From NCBI RefSeq assembly GCF_046630445.1, contig NC_092341.1, positions 2,952,001-3,016,000 on the forward strand: a stretch of DNA of 64,000 bases, in the 5' to 3' direction. The notes below the pieces were generated by a model that saw nothing but the letters and a program-made list of their open reading frames with translations, had not been told where the DNA came from and made no database searches. Positions 48,969 to 62,422 of the stretch are shown here, in pieces (the stretch's first letter is position 1; each line of letters starts with the position of its first letter). A program made the translations under genes and the position numbers. The stretch is from Rutidosis leptorrhynchoides (Eukaryota > Streptophyta > Magnoliopsida > Asterales > Asteraceae).

Positions 48969-49777
48969 TTTGAAATTTTTTAGTAAAAAATACTCTGTAA
49001 ATTATACTCCATAGGACACCACTAAATTTAAATGTATGTATGACCTCATATATTTTTCAAATCTATAGTTTTTCTTTTGAATTGTATAGAACACCACTAA
49101 ATTATACTACTCGGATTTCATATATTTTTTGAAATTCTAATTTTTTTGAAGGTAAACTATCACTCAAATAGGAATATAATATAATGGGTATCGAAAACAA
49201 TTTCGGGACCTCATCTATAAGTTCTATTAAATTTCTAAAATGATGACATCATAAATAAGTTTTTTCCTTTATTAAAAAAATAAAAAAAGAAAAAGAAAAA
49301 TTTAGAGACCATATACATGATGTCATAATTCTTAATTAATTTAAAATAAAATAATTAAAGAAATCTTTTATAAAAGGAAATAGTAATCTCTCACATTTTC
49401 AAATTTTAAAGCATATTGTACAACCTTTATAAAATAATTGTATTCTAATTTTTCTAAAAACATTTTAAAAGACATTTATTATTATTACTAATAATTACTA
49501 TTAAAAATATAAATACTCAACCTTGAGGAAACTTTATAATTATTATTTATTTTTATTGTAATAATTATAATTATGATTATTAAATTATTAATATTCAAAT
49601 ATGGATTCTCTTTACGAGATTAATTACGTTACATATGTATGCGAAAATACATGTCTCTATATATATTTGTAAAAATAACGACAATTTTTAGGCGAACGGG
49701 TCATTAAAATAAATGGCTTTAGCATTTACATTTACTTAATACCTAAAACATGTCATTAAATTGTTTTATTTAAACAA

Positions 49778-49806
49778 ACCCGTGATTTCACGGGTCATTT
49801 CACTAG
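49778..49806 (+). mobile_element. Helitron 3' end (family 2)
   Basis: A perfect 8-bp stem, ACCCGTGA/TCACGGGT (49778-49795), lies 7 bp before CTAG (49803-49806) and a following T. The body probably extends left over AT-rich DNA to about 48969. The 5' end is not defined and no coding is seen. Confidence 0.6.
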
Positions 49807-50289
49807 TTGAATTATAATCCTGGAATCGCCACTTTGATCCGCATTTTGTTCTTGATTTTGTTTTTGTTGTAAAAGTAATAAGAAATTAAGAAGAATGGTG
49901 CAGTGATAAAAATTTATAAGTATGGTAAAAACATGGTGCAGTGATAAAAATGTGTAAGAATGTGGAATAAGTATGGGAGCTGGTATGCCATTTTTTGTTT
50001 TGTTTATAAAAGGTTAGAAGTGCATCTAAATCTGAAAATGGCAGTGGCAGTATCAGTTGAGCATAGGATTCTTTGTTGGTGAAAACATTGAAGGCCCACG
50101 TGCATCATTCATCATGCATCACGTCCCTCACGGATCATTTGTCTTTTAACTCATCAACCCATTCTTAGTTTGCTTCCGCTCTTTATAAATAAATATAAAT
50201 ATAAATAATTTGTGTCTAAAGGTAGGAGAAAAACAATTGATTCTTATTGTTAATTTCTTTTATTAAGGCTTGATTTATCTTAATATTAA

Positions 50290-50900
50290 CTAGTCCGGAT
50301 CCGGCCCGCGCGATGCGGCGGGGGCTTTCGGCCTGTGTATTCATATTTAACGTAGCGTTGTGTATTTACAGAGGGGAAAACGGCTCATGTCTTAAGCGCC
50401 GTTTTAGATGTCGTTGTCTTAAGCGTTTTTTAAAAAGTGTCCGTTTCGAACGTAGTTAGTTTCGTTTTGTTCATACAAATTTTTCGAGTGTAACGGTGCT
50501 GTCGGAAAAATTTAACTTGCGCCGAACAGAAAGATACGAGTTGTCGTGTTAAGCGTTTTTTGAGAAGTTTTCGTTCCGCGTATAGTTAGTCACGTTGGGT
50601 TCGTGAGATTTTTTCGAGTTGAACGATAGTCTCGGAAAAATTTAACTGATACCGAGCGAGAAGATAGGGCCCGTTATAAATCTGGGTGGAATTAGTTTCT
50701 TTTATTTTAATAAAATTATACAGTTACACTTTCTACTCCTGAAAAAGTGTAAATTTGAGGTGCTGTTGTGTAAAATGAGACGAATTTGAGGGACCGATTG
50801 TAATAACATAAACTCAAAACTACAATACAAATGAAGTAAAACTACACAATTATGCATGTTTTTTTTAGTATATAAGGGTTAATTAATGTATTTATGCATG
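50290..50900 (-). mobile_element. Helitron remnant (family 3)
   Basis: On the minus strand the 3' end is a GC-rich hairpin (50305-50323), the palindrome CCGGATCCGG, then ACTAG next to T (CTAG at 50290-50293). The body to the right holds two diverged units of about 130 bp (50409-50538 and 50539-50668) sharing TTAAGCGTTTTTT and CGGAAAAATTTAAC. The right limit is uncertain. Confidence 0.55.
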
Positions 50901-51246
50901 AAATAGTGGAAACATAAGAGCGCCGGGAGTGGGCGAGGAATGTTGGCGTTTTACTCATAACGTTGGAAGTCTCGACGTTCCACCACTCCACTCCACTCCG
51001 GCTTTCCCGATGTTACAAGCTCGGAAGTTCCTAGAGAAATTCGGTTTTTCAAGGTTCCAACCCACTCTAATTTACTTACTTTTTTTCTTCTTCTCATTAG
51101 TCCATACCTAAATATCGAACATTCCTTCACTTTTTCACCCTCAAAGTTCCAGCTACACTTTGAATACAATCACAAAAAATGACCATCACCAATATAAATT
51201 GATCCCTTCTTTCTCTCGAAATTCAACTAAAATGCTCCTTTAATAC
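50901..51246. other. Spacer
   Basis: No gene or repeat was recognised up to the CATAA flank of the Copia element. Confidence 0.5.
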
Positions 51247-51251
51247 CATAA

Positions 51252-51894
51252 TGTTGGAAATTATTTGTGGTACACCCACAAACTCATTGTGTTTGACCCA
51301 CCATTAATGAGTAGTACACTAATGGTAATAAGTATCATTTACCCTTTGATAGTACACTTACAAAGGTAATAAGTACTATGTACTTATTGGTAGTACATGC
51401 CACTATTAATGAGTAGTACACTAATGGTAATAAGTACCATTTACCCTTTGATAGTACACTTACAAAGGTAATAAGTACTATGTATTTATTGGTAGTACAT
51501 GCCACTATTAATGAGTAGTACACTAATGGTAATAAGTACCATTTACCCTTTGATAGTACACTTACAAAGGTAATAAGTACTATGTACTTTTGGTAGTACA
51601 TGGTAATAAGTACTCTCTTTGTATCTATAAATAGAGAGTTAAACTCTTCTTGTAAGAAACATAAAAACACAAGAAACACACAACAAATCATTGAGAAAAT
51701 CATACACTAGTAAGTAGTAAAATTGTGAGTATAGTTGTTCAAGTGGAACATTGCAAACCGTTGAAGGAACTTAGGCCGTGAAACTAAAAAGCCTTCCTAT
51801 TGGTGATCGCTTTCCCGACCGGTGATCTGAACGTCGATCCGACCGCTTCCGCTATTAGCTTTCGGGTATGTCTCGAATTTATATTTATACAACA
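51252..51894 (+). repeat. 5' LTR of the Copia element, with 102-bp tandem repeats
   Basis: GAGTAGTACACTAATGG recurs at 51309, 51411 and 51513, a period of 102 bp. Each unit contains inverted repeats such as AATAAGTAC/GTACTTATT. The LTR ends TATACAACA before the primer site. Confidence 0.9.
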
Positions 51895-54800
51895 TTGGTA
51901 TCAGAGCTATATGTTTATAATCCCGGTTTTAAGTGCGTCAATTTGTTTGATGAAATATGTTTGATTTATTACATGAACTGCTAGTAATAATTTGCCGCTA
52001 GAATATTATTACTATTACTCTACTAAGCATGACGATGGATGTATAAATATAAAAACTAAAGCAGATCATATAATTTGAGTTGAAGAGCTTTAGTTATAAT
52101 TTTCAAAGATAGCAGATTGGATTTGTTGGGTATTTTTGTTTTGCTGAAAAAAAGGATAAAAAAAAACAAATCCATTATTGACAGATGAATAAAGTAATAA
52201 CCCATACAATAACTATACACGTGGATAACATGCATAAGGTAATACAATAGATATACAGCTGGTGCCTCCCTACGATTTATTACGTTTTTTTTAAGATGAA
52301 GGAATATAAAAAGAAATAAATGATAAAAGGGATTAAAATGAAAAGATGAGTATAAGTATTTACTATCATGTGTAGAATGGTAAATGATAAATTAAATGAA
52401 AAATGAACTTACTTTCTGGTGATGCTAAACAAATAGTGTAATGTATCTATTTGTTAGTTACATACCTATTTACTTGTAATATTATATTATTATGTATGTG
52501 GACATTATTATTTTTATATAAATCTACAATGATGAGGTTATGTAACTTTTCTTATGAATATGAAATGAGTACACAATGAATGTATTAGTTACATTAATAT
52601 TAAATTATGATTCATAATAAATCTAGATATATACATCGTCAATGTAGTTTCGTGACTACTCACAATTATTTTTTTTAATTGTATTGCGATAATTTATTAA
52701 ACGAATTTCAAAAGTTGAAATATTAATTTTGGTCCATTAATGTTGGAAGTTTATGTCACTTTCACCCACAAATAATTTTTTGTGAGTGAGAGTGGTTGGT
52801 TGATAGTTGTTGACCAATTGTGTAATCATTGATATGGTATTATGGCTCTAGTGTTTTGGACTACGGAGTTATATAGTTATTTATGTAAGTGGTGAATTAT
52901 TAAATGAACTAGGAGTAGTTCAAAAATTTATCTTTGGTTCATTATATTATCTTTAGGATAATTGTTATAAACGTTGATTTTTTTTTCTGTATACGTTATA
53001 GATATTATATAAAGAAAGTTTTGTATCGAGAAGAAAACTTGGTTAATCATTTTTGTAATGATTATACATTTCTTTCTTTTAAATTTGTACTTTCGTAATG
53101 AAATTGTGATCATAACAATCAATTATTTTACTAATAATTATGGAAAACTTTCATTTCAATTGAAAGAAAATATTATACCTTCTATAGTTTTGGAATAGAC
53201 ATTTCTATGTGAAATGTTGAATATATTAACCATTTGTTGGTATAGATAAACATTTCCTCGATTATGGTTTGTTTATTTTCCAAATTGATTCATGTTATTT
53301 TTTTTAAACATGAAGTGAGGTTATGTATCTGATGTAATATAATTCTTTTGTAATTCTATATTTGTTATAGAAATATTGAGGAAAAGAAAGAAAAGTTCAT
53401 AAAGGACCAAATTTATGATATATTTCTTAGTGAAATATAGTACAATTGAATCATTACTAAGTGTAATAATTAAACTTTCTTTACGTTTAAAAGTAATTTC
53501 TTAGTGAAATTAGAACCTTTATAAAATTAGCATATGTGCTATAATTAGATAACTTTGCATGATTGATTATGTTAATTGTAGTTTCATGGTAGGTTTGTGG
53601 ACGATAATTGGAAACATAGTGAACTTTTTCTTCATGCCCTACTGTGAACTATTATTTAGCATGATTTTATTATTGACAAAGTGTTTTGTATATATTGATG
53701 GATATAAATTAGTCTTGCATAATTGTCTAATGTATTGAACGTTGGTTCAGTTTAAAACTGTCTCATTTGAACTTTGTGTTCTATCATGGCTTTCACATCC
53801 AACAACGTTGTTTGACTTAACGAGCATTTTAAGTTAAATATAAACGATTTTTGAAAATTGAGAAGCATGAATGCCCAATGTGTTTGGAAGAGCAAGATGC
53901 TCAAGATGCTCTTACCATATTTAAGAAATGTATATGAGAAAGAAAACAAATCCCTAATTAAGTGATAGATTACGCATGAGCATTGGTTCAAGCTATCATT
54001 ATTTTCTTACCTCAAAGTTTGGAGCATATAACGTTGCACCTTACTTATAATGAAAACATCAAGTTTCGTTTTGAATTGTATATGGTTACCATGGTTGGTA
54101 AACTTTGTGTTTGCATCCTGTCCACTGTGGATAGTATGTTTGAACATGGAAAACCATTTATTGAAGAATAACGAAATCTTTGTAGAGTTTTGATGAATTT
54201 CACTTTTTAAGTTAAGTGGATATATGTGGAAAATTAACTCTTTAGATGGAGTTGTAAAGAACGATTCATACAAGTTAGTCTTGGATGATGATCGAATTTA
54301 GATCCTTACATGATTGTTCATCAAAACAAATATCTATGTGATTTTGGTTTTCATTATTGATTTCACGAAGTGCGGTTGAGTTCTCCTTAAGAACAAACTC
54401 ATTTAATATTAGTTTTAACCTAAATGATTTTATCGTTATCTAAGTGATAACTAAATAAAATTTCCTCACTTAGAAATTTAATATGTTTGAATGAAGTAAG
54501 TGTGGCATGCTGGTTTAGTCATATTGACTAACAATACTTCTAGCTTAGTCTACCATGTTTTTACTCGCTAGATAGTGATAAAGTGAAATTGTGCACTTGT
54601 AAGCATCGCCAAGTAAATAGCTACGAAAAATCATGTAGAAAATAAACTAAATTGTTCATTTCATTGCACTTGACTCATTTGAATTATGTGGTCTTATGAA
54701 CGTTAGAGAAAGAGAAAGGACATATTGTTAATAATTTTCTCGTGTTAGTTGATTTCTCGAAAATCCAAAGCGTTGGATTAAATTTCAAAATTATGTGAAT

Positions 54801-57800
54801 TTTGTTGAAAATTAACTTAAGGGAAAAATTATTAAAAACATATACTCCGTATATAGGTGTAATCGAGGAAGTGAATATCTTCTGATTAGTTCATAGCACT
54901 ACGTGATGCTAAAAGTATTCAAAAGTCATTTATTTATTCCATTAACTCTACAACAAAACGATGTTTTAAAAGTTGGAATAAACGCTCCTCGAATTGGTTA
55001 GGGCGATGATGGGGTAATGTGAAATCTCACATTCGTACCTAATTGAATGTCTTTGAAAATTAGTAACTTCCACACCATATAAGTTATGGAAAGATTATGA
55101 CAATTACAATGTCATAATACATTAAGGTTGTGAGACGTACATATTAAATTTATCAAATAAATTTTGGAAAATAGGTCCAAGAGGTGGAAATTTGTTTTCA
55201 CCAAGTACGTTAACAATCAAGAGGTTATATGTTCATACGTGAAGACGTCAGTGGGAGTCTAACTCATTTTAAAACTTGAAATATAACGTTCTTGGAAATG
55301 AGTTTTCAAAATCTCTAGATACAAATAAAGTTTCGTCTTTATTTGAGTGGGAGAAATTTGTTTATCTCATATAATTATCTCATTCGAGTGGGAGAAATTT
55401 GAGGAATGATGTTAGAAGATTTGTTTATCTATGCACAAGATAATTTGTTTATCTATGCACGGTTCCTCAAACTATTGCGAATGAGAATAATTCTGATTTG
55501 AGTGGGAGCTTATGAGATACCAAGAATTAGTTTCAAAGAAATCTCAGTTACGATTCGAAACTCAGTTACGACAAAGAAGTTGTCAGCATAAACCCTATTC
55601 GAAATGAGATTGAATAAGAATAATGGAATAAGAATTGGAGTGAGTATCCTGAAGTAACAAAGATCAGCATGTGGCATAAGGCTACAACCAACAAGAAAAG
55701 TTTACTTTGTGAGAACCTCGTATCTTGTTATAATTTCACCAAGTTAGATTGATTCTAGCCATAATGACAAACAATAGACCGTGAATTACATTATATCATT
55801 GTTAATAGTCTTAACTTCTCAATGAAGAACTGTAGCAAGAAATTAATGTGTAGATTTTTTAAACAATGGCCACAAACATATGGTTTGTAGATTTTTTGAA
55901 TTAATCTATGGCCTCAAACAGTCTTTGAGAAAATGATATATGTACTTTCACAATGTAATCATATCGAATGATTTCATTATGATCAATAAGGATCATGAGT
56001 ATGTACTAAAAGGTCTAAATGTTTATTTTATCGTTATACGTTGATGATATTTTTGTGGCATGAATAAATAAAAAGAATGTTATTGTGAGAAAATTTTCAT
56101 GTATTCTTGAAATTAGAATTTTAAGAGATTGTTCAAGGAAGTTAATATCTCTTTCACAAGAGCTTATATTAACAAGATCCTTGAACGTGTTAAATAATCT
56201 CACTGAGAATCTTATGGTGAATATTGAGCATATCTTTTTGTCCTTAGACTCCAATATGAAATGAGCATATGAAGTTTGTTATTTATGCGAATAATGTTGG
56301 AAATCCTTTTGTACGATATGCAATGTACAAAGTTGATTAATTTCCATTTAAGATGGAAAGCAATTGAAAAGTCATGAAAATGATACTAAGTATCTAAGTA
56401 GTAATGTTATCTTATTGTGCTTTAATGAAAATTATTTGAAATCAAAAGGCTATAGACATATTGACTAGGTTGTTATCTCATGGAGTAACAAGAGTTAGTC
56501 ATATGAAGCCTTGTTTACAATGGAGGCTGAATTTTACTATCAACTAAGATTCAATAAGCTGTTGTAGCTTAACCAATCTTTTGAGAAACTTGGAGTTTAT
56601 ACTCAAATAGTTAGTACTTTGTAGTTCATTCCAAGGTCCATTGTAAGTCAAGCACATAATTGTAAAATGCATCATTACTTAGAGACATGGTTGCAAGAGT
56701 TTTAGTAAATATGTAGTACATATCTACGAATGAAATGGTTATAAATCATTTGAGAAATCCATGCCTAGAGAGACATGTTTATGTGACATGTCACGTCTCA
56801 GAGGTTGCGTAGATTTTGAGATTGTATTGAGTTTTTATTTTTCCCAACATATTTAGTATTTGATATCCATGACAATGTGTTTGTCAAATCTTATATACAA
56901 AGTATTATTGTGAGAAAAGTATGTCGGACAGATTAGAGATCAGCCCACTCACATGGGTGATCAGCTCCATCACTTTAGTAGTGACTGGTGAAGTAGCGCA
57001 TTTTAAGTATATTGTCTGAGTGACAACTGAGCACAAACTTAAAATATTTGATGCTACAGTTGTAACGTTTACCACAATATGTGAATTAATTAAGTTTCGC
57101 ATTATCTGTCTTCTATATCCAGATGTGAGTTCTTATGAGAAAGACGTGTTTTGATGAGTAGATGAGTGAACTCGAGTTTTAACATTGAGTATGTTTAAAC
57201 TATCATCTGTGCAACATTGATTTAAAGACATACCTCCATTGGGAAAGGAGAAATGTTGCAGCATGTGATTCATACCACATGTGATCAAGACGACCAATAA
57301 GGGAAATAGAAGAAAGCGATCTCTACTTCTATGTTATGTGAGTCCCTTGAGGTATTAGTAACCTCAAATAATATCCTTATGACTTTTTCTTGTCTCTTGA
57401 GGCTTAGTTTGATGTTTGCTATCTTAAGGCGTTGCTTAAGGGTCATGATCGATTCGACCTGGCGAGACGTTCTTAGAAAAGCAAGTCGAGTTAAGGCCGA
57501 AGGATTCTAAGAGAAAGGAAGATCATTTGAAGTTCGCATTGATTTGTATTCACCGGCCGGCCAATTATCTTGTCTCAGTGATAAATCTTAGTGATAAATG
57601 ATAATTGGGAATACAATATAGTTTTATGAGCAAAACTGAGATCATGTGAGTTATTAATGTGATTAATGATCTAGGATATTGCATACTAAATCTACTCTTG
57701 TCATTTTGTTTTGAGACGCTATATATTCCTAACAGATGTATAGCACGTGTGCTCTCAAAGTATGCCGGTCGCACAGCCTAGTTCCCAGTATGAATGGTTT

Positions 57801-57868
57801 GCGTACTACACGGTATGTTTTTCAAGATATATGAGTATATCAAAATTCGTTTGTGTGCGAGTGGGAGT

Positions 57869-58501
57869 TGTTGGAAATTATTTGTGGTACACCCACAAAC
57901 TCATTGTGTTTGACCCACCATTAATGAGTAGTACACTAATGGTAATAAGTATCATTTACCCTTTGATAGTACACTTACAAAGGTAATAAGTACTATGTAT
58001 TTATTGGTAGTACATGCCACTATTAATGAGTAGTACACTAATAGTAATAAGTACCATTTACCCTTTGATAGTACACTTACAAAGGTAATAAGTACTATGT
58101 ACTTATTGGTAGTACATGCCACTATTAATGAGTAGTACACTAATGGTAATAAGTACCATTTACCCTTTGATAGTACACTTACAAAGGTAATAAGTACTAT
58201 GTACTTTTGGTAGTACATGGTAATAAGTACTCTCTTTATAGAGAGTTAAACTCTTCTTGTAAGAAACATAAAAACACAAGAAACACACAACAAATCATTG
58301 AGAAAATCATACACTAGTAAGTAGTAAAATTGTGAGTATAGTTGTTCAAGTGGAACATTGCAAACCGTTGAAGGAACTTAGGCCGTGAAATTAAAAAGCC
58401 TTCCTATTGGTGATCGCTTTCCTGATCGGTGATCTAAACGTCGATCCGACCGCATCCGCTGTTAGCTTTCGGGTATGTCTCGAATTTATATTTATACAAC
58501 A
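57869..58501 (+). repeat. 3' LTR of the Copia element
   Basis: It is the partner of 51252-51894 with the same 102-bp repeats and few differences. Confidence 0.9.
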
Positions 58502-58506
58502 CATAA

Positions 58507-59426
58507 TAATAATTTAATGTCTAAGGACAAGGAGTGAACAATGTAGAGCATGAGCATCTATCTATCTATTTCTAGTTCAAAATGAACTAGTGTTTGTATT
58601 TTCACAAAACTAATTTCAATGTCGAAGCATTATTAATGGAAAATTGTCGTATTTTGATTGAATACGCTCTATTATCAATTTAGTACCAACTTGATGCGTT
58701 GATACTTCAATTTATTTTAACAATATGAATCAGTTCGGCATACACCAAGTATCCTTACTTTAAATAACATCAATAAACTGCAATACCTCTGGACCTAAAC
58801 ATCATATCCATTGCGTTCTTTCTTTAAAGAGCATATATATAACCTTCCAAGACATAATAATATAAGGAAAAAGTTAAACAACACGTCCCACGTATAACTC
58901 GAGTTTTTTTATTTAATTCTGACAGCTGCTAGCACTTGCAGTGTTTTTTTCTCCCATTTATTATATTATTATTATTATTTTTTTAATAATATTATCTAAT
59001 TTCTAATTCTTCTCCAAGTTTTTAGTGCAGCCAAGCCTGCTCTATTATTCATCTCGCTCTTCAACAGATGGCCGGAGTTATTCAACATTGATTCATCCAT
59101 CCATCCATCCATCCAATCCTCCAATTGTTTGTTTTCCCAGCCAATCAATAATCAACTACGTCCCATCCACTGCCACCTTCCAATCTTATGTGGCAACCCT
59201 CCTACTAATTCGGAATCTGGCCACATTGCACACGACGACTCAACTTCCATTGTTTATTTGACCGTCTCATCTTAGGTCAAATTATTTGACTTTTAATCAG
59301 CCTTTTAACATTTTCAGATGATGATTCTTTGAATATCAACTAGTTACATTTTTTATGAAAAGAGAAGATGAAGACAGATTTACAATTATGATCAAGATGC
59401 TGAATTAGTCCAATAATCAAATTCAA
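58507..59426. other. Upstream region of the CIP7-like gene
   Basis: It holds a TATATATAA stretch near 58832, a short ATCC repeat (59097-59113) and a possible leader-intron acceptor (CATTTTCAG, about 59311-59319). No coding upstream exon was recognised. Confidence 0.5.
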
Positions 59427-61664
59427 ATGATGACTTTTAAAGCTTCTCCCTCCAAAATTATTATTAGTAATACACCACCATCTGGGATAATAAGGCAATT
59501 CAAAGGGAATCAAGAATTAAATGAAGAGCTTATACTCAAAGCAAATGAACTTGAAAAGCTTTTCGCACAGCATAAGCTTCGAGTTTCTGGAGATCAACCT
59601 ACCCCTACTCGCCAAAACAAAGTCTCTGCTGCCGAATCTGATCAGACAGCAACAAGATCGTCGTACACGAAGCAGCAGGTTACGAATCTCGTTCCAATCG
59701 ATAATATTGTTCCTGATGAACTGCAAGTAACATATGAAAGTTTTGACAATGCTAGAGGAAAGTTATATCATAGTTACGTGAAGAAAAGAAATGCACGATT
59801 AACAGAGTTATGGGATATTAATGGATTAGAGAAAGAAGCTAAGATGAAGGCTATGCATGATAGGCTTGAACGCCATAGTACCCAAATGAGCACCAAATTT
59901 TCTTCATGGTCTGCAGGCAGACGCAACTCTGTATCTAGTCCTGCAGATAGGCTGAGGTCGTTGAGTGCTCGCTCAGCTTTAAAGAGAGACGAGGTATCAT
60001 CCTCATCGTTTTAGTTTTCTATATAATATAATCTGTATGACTTGAACATGATGTTTCACTGTTTGATTGCAGCTACTGGATTTTGGTCAGCTGCAAGATG
60101 ATGGAGATTTTTCCAGTTTTGGTGCGTCGGGGAACAATCAAGGTAAATATCTGACACCACGCACCACAGCTGCTGCTGCAACCCCAAGATCAACCACCAA
60201 ACTGGCCTCTAGGTCTGCGAGACAGAGGCCACCACCGGATAATAATCGTCTTGCGCAATCTGTCCCAAACTTGTCTGACTTGAGGGAACAGAATACAAAG
60301 CCTTATTCTGCAGCTCGTTCTCAGGTAAGAAACTATAGTCGCAACAGATGTACCAATGAAGAGATGCCACCTGTCAAGGAAGAAAAGTCACGGCGGTCCA
60401 ATTCCTCGAAAAAGAGCTCAGAAGTTGTCGCTTTCACACAATGTCAAAAAGTGGAGCCAAAGCGGTTTCTGAGAAAAAATACAGGCAGAGGACCTGGAAC
60501 TGTAAGTGCTGTTCCGAAAATGAAAGTTTCAAGGGTGTCTGAAGCTATGAATAACGTTGAATTGTATGAATCAAACGTGGTTCAAGGTGATAAGGAGAAA
60601 GGGTTTGGTACCATTGAAACGGAAGATCAAGCGGTTGTGGACCAGGTTGAGTCAAGATCGAGTCCCGAGTCAGAGACGTTGATGAATTCTGAATCAGAAA
60701 ACGGGAACACGTCACAGTCGTTTTCTCAAGCAGATCATACTTCGGCTGCTGAATCGCCTGTTACCGTAACACCTTTGGTGCAAAATTCACCTGGTGAGAG
60801 CCCGATCTCATGGAATTCATATCCGTACTCTCATACGCATGAGGCGTATGATGTTGAATCTCCAATGAGGAGCCCTGCGTCTTGGAATAATCTCCAACCG
60901 ACTGAAGCTGATTATGCAACTCGGATGAGAATGAAATGGGGGGTAGCTCATAAGCCTAAAAGTTTTAAAAGGTTGTTTAATTTTGGAAGGAAATATAACG
61001 ATAATGACAATTCTTCTGATTATATTTCTGCTACAACATCTGAGGGAGATGATGACACTGAAGATCAAAGGAAGTCAAGAAATGGTTACTTAAATGGTTT
61101 CGGTGACAACGATTATTATAAAGATGAAGGTAAACATAGTTAATTCTTGTATTCATTAGTTTTTGAAAACAATGTAATTTATGCTACCAAAGCTACAACC
61201 AAACATACTGAATATCCTCCCCCATTTCAGTGCATACATCACAGAGTTCGATCCCAACACCTCCAGCAAACTTTCGATTGAGGGAAGATCATATGTCTGG
61301 AAGCTCTATTAAAGGTATTGTTTTATAAGGTGACTAATGGCCTTTTTACTTTCCACTTAATGGTATGTTTCTGTACAGCCGTTAATTCAGTAAGTAAAAT
61401 TGATGTTTCTTTGTCACTTAATCTGAAATTTTGTCTGTTTCTAAGAGACATAGAACCAGACACCCTTCCCATTAAGAGTCAAATGAACACAGAGTCAAAT
61501 GAGAACATAGAATTAGACACCCCTTCACATTAGTTCTTTAAATTTCTTATCGAACTAGATATCTTTAAAAACAATTATACATATAATATTTTTTCTGTTA
61601 CATGTATTAAACAGCTCCCCGGTCATTCTTTTCATTGTCATCATTTCGAAGCAAAGGGAAGTGA
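59427..61664 (+). CDS. COP1-interacting protein 7 (CIP7)-like protein, C-terminal type
   Basis: The predicted protein has 585 residues from four exons: 59427-59993, 60073-61129, 61231-61314 and 61615-61664, with GT-AG introns and a consistent frame. Residues about 30-50 ([20 protein letters not shown]) and 105-160 ([20 protein letters not shown], then [15 protein letters not shown]) match the central, coiled-coil-prone part of plant CIP7-like proteins, nuclear factors linked to light signalling. The rest is Ser-rich and disordered with basic patches. The end ([16 protein letters not shown]) is the family's conserved tail. An in-frame stop lies just before the Met. The N-terminal region usual in CIP7 is not present in the window, so the gene is a short form or has lost its 5' part. 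Confidence 0.7.
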
Positions 61665-62422
61665 GTCAAAACCAAGATGATTGAGTTGATATTTCGGAGG
61701 TAAAAATGTTTGTGATCATATACATTACATAGGAAATGGTTGAGGCTAGCAAGCGTTATCGATAGCATTTACGTTGTTATTATGTATATCAACTCAAAAC
61801 TATTATTTGTAATAACTTTTGCTGATCGTAAGAGATCGCTAACTGTTGATTTGGATGGTATTATCAAAGTATGCAGGACAAGATATCGATACAGCATATG
61901 CTCAGTTGTGGATATGCTGTAAATTTCGTTGAAATTACGTTATAACTAAGAAGTAATGTCCCTGTATTTTCCGTTTGACTCGAGATTCTGGTCTTTTTAG
62001 TCACTTTCTGTGTTGGAACATGAATCTTTTTTCGGTCTGCTAGTAAAACAAAGTACTTTCGGCGTTCAGGCACAACAAATAACTTAAAAAATTTAGCTGA
62101 CGTGCCGCTTCTGCTGTTTTTCATGAATAAATAACATCATGTTTACATCTAGAACATGAAAGGAACCATCATAAAACAAATACTTGCAACAACATTGGCA
62201 AATAAACTACTCTGTTTAAACAAGATTGAGTGAAGACAAAACATAAAAAACAAATACTTGTAAACAAGGTTGACAACTTCACATATACAATGCATAATCA
62301 TTTAAACTTTCTTTAACATTATAACACACCTGTTTCTGTTACGGAGAAACATAAGCATTTATCCATGTCCATCATTATTTGATTAACATTGTACCCAAAT
62401 TACCAAATGTCAATCAACCACC
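61665..62422. other. Intergenic region between the CIP7-like and ABCB genes
   Basis: It should hold the 3' end of the first gene and the promoter of the second, both on the plus strand. No further gene was recognised. Confidence 0.5.

Larger units (their letters stand above)
51247..58506 (+). mobile_element. Ty1/Copia LTR retrotransposon, complete at the ends, broken in coding
   Basis: The body is 51252-58501 (7250 bp), flanked by CATAA at 51247-51251 and 58502-58506. LTRs of 643 and 633 bp start TGTTGGAAATTATTTGTGG and are nearly identical. The primer site for initiator tRNA-Met is TGGTATCAGAGC (51896-51907) and the polypurine tract GAGTGGGAGT lies just before 57869. Internally only scraps are recognisable, such as a reverse transcriptase YVDDIFVA motif near 56035. 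Coding is broken in many places. The similar LTRs suggest a recent insertion by a copy already unable to code for itself. Confidence 0.88.

Noticed and set aside
51335-51703. 122-residue minus-strand frame with repeated KYIVLITFVSVLSKGKWYL
   Set aside because: It only reads through the 102-bp LTR repeats (34 codons each). The same happens at 57952-58218 in the other LTR.
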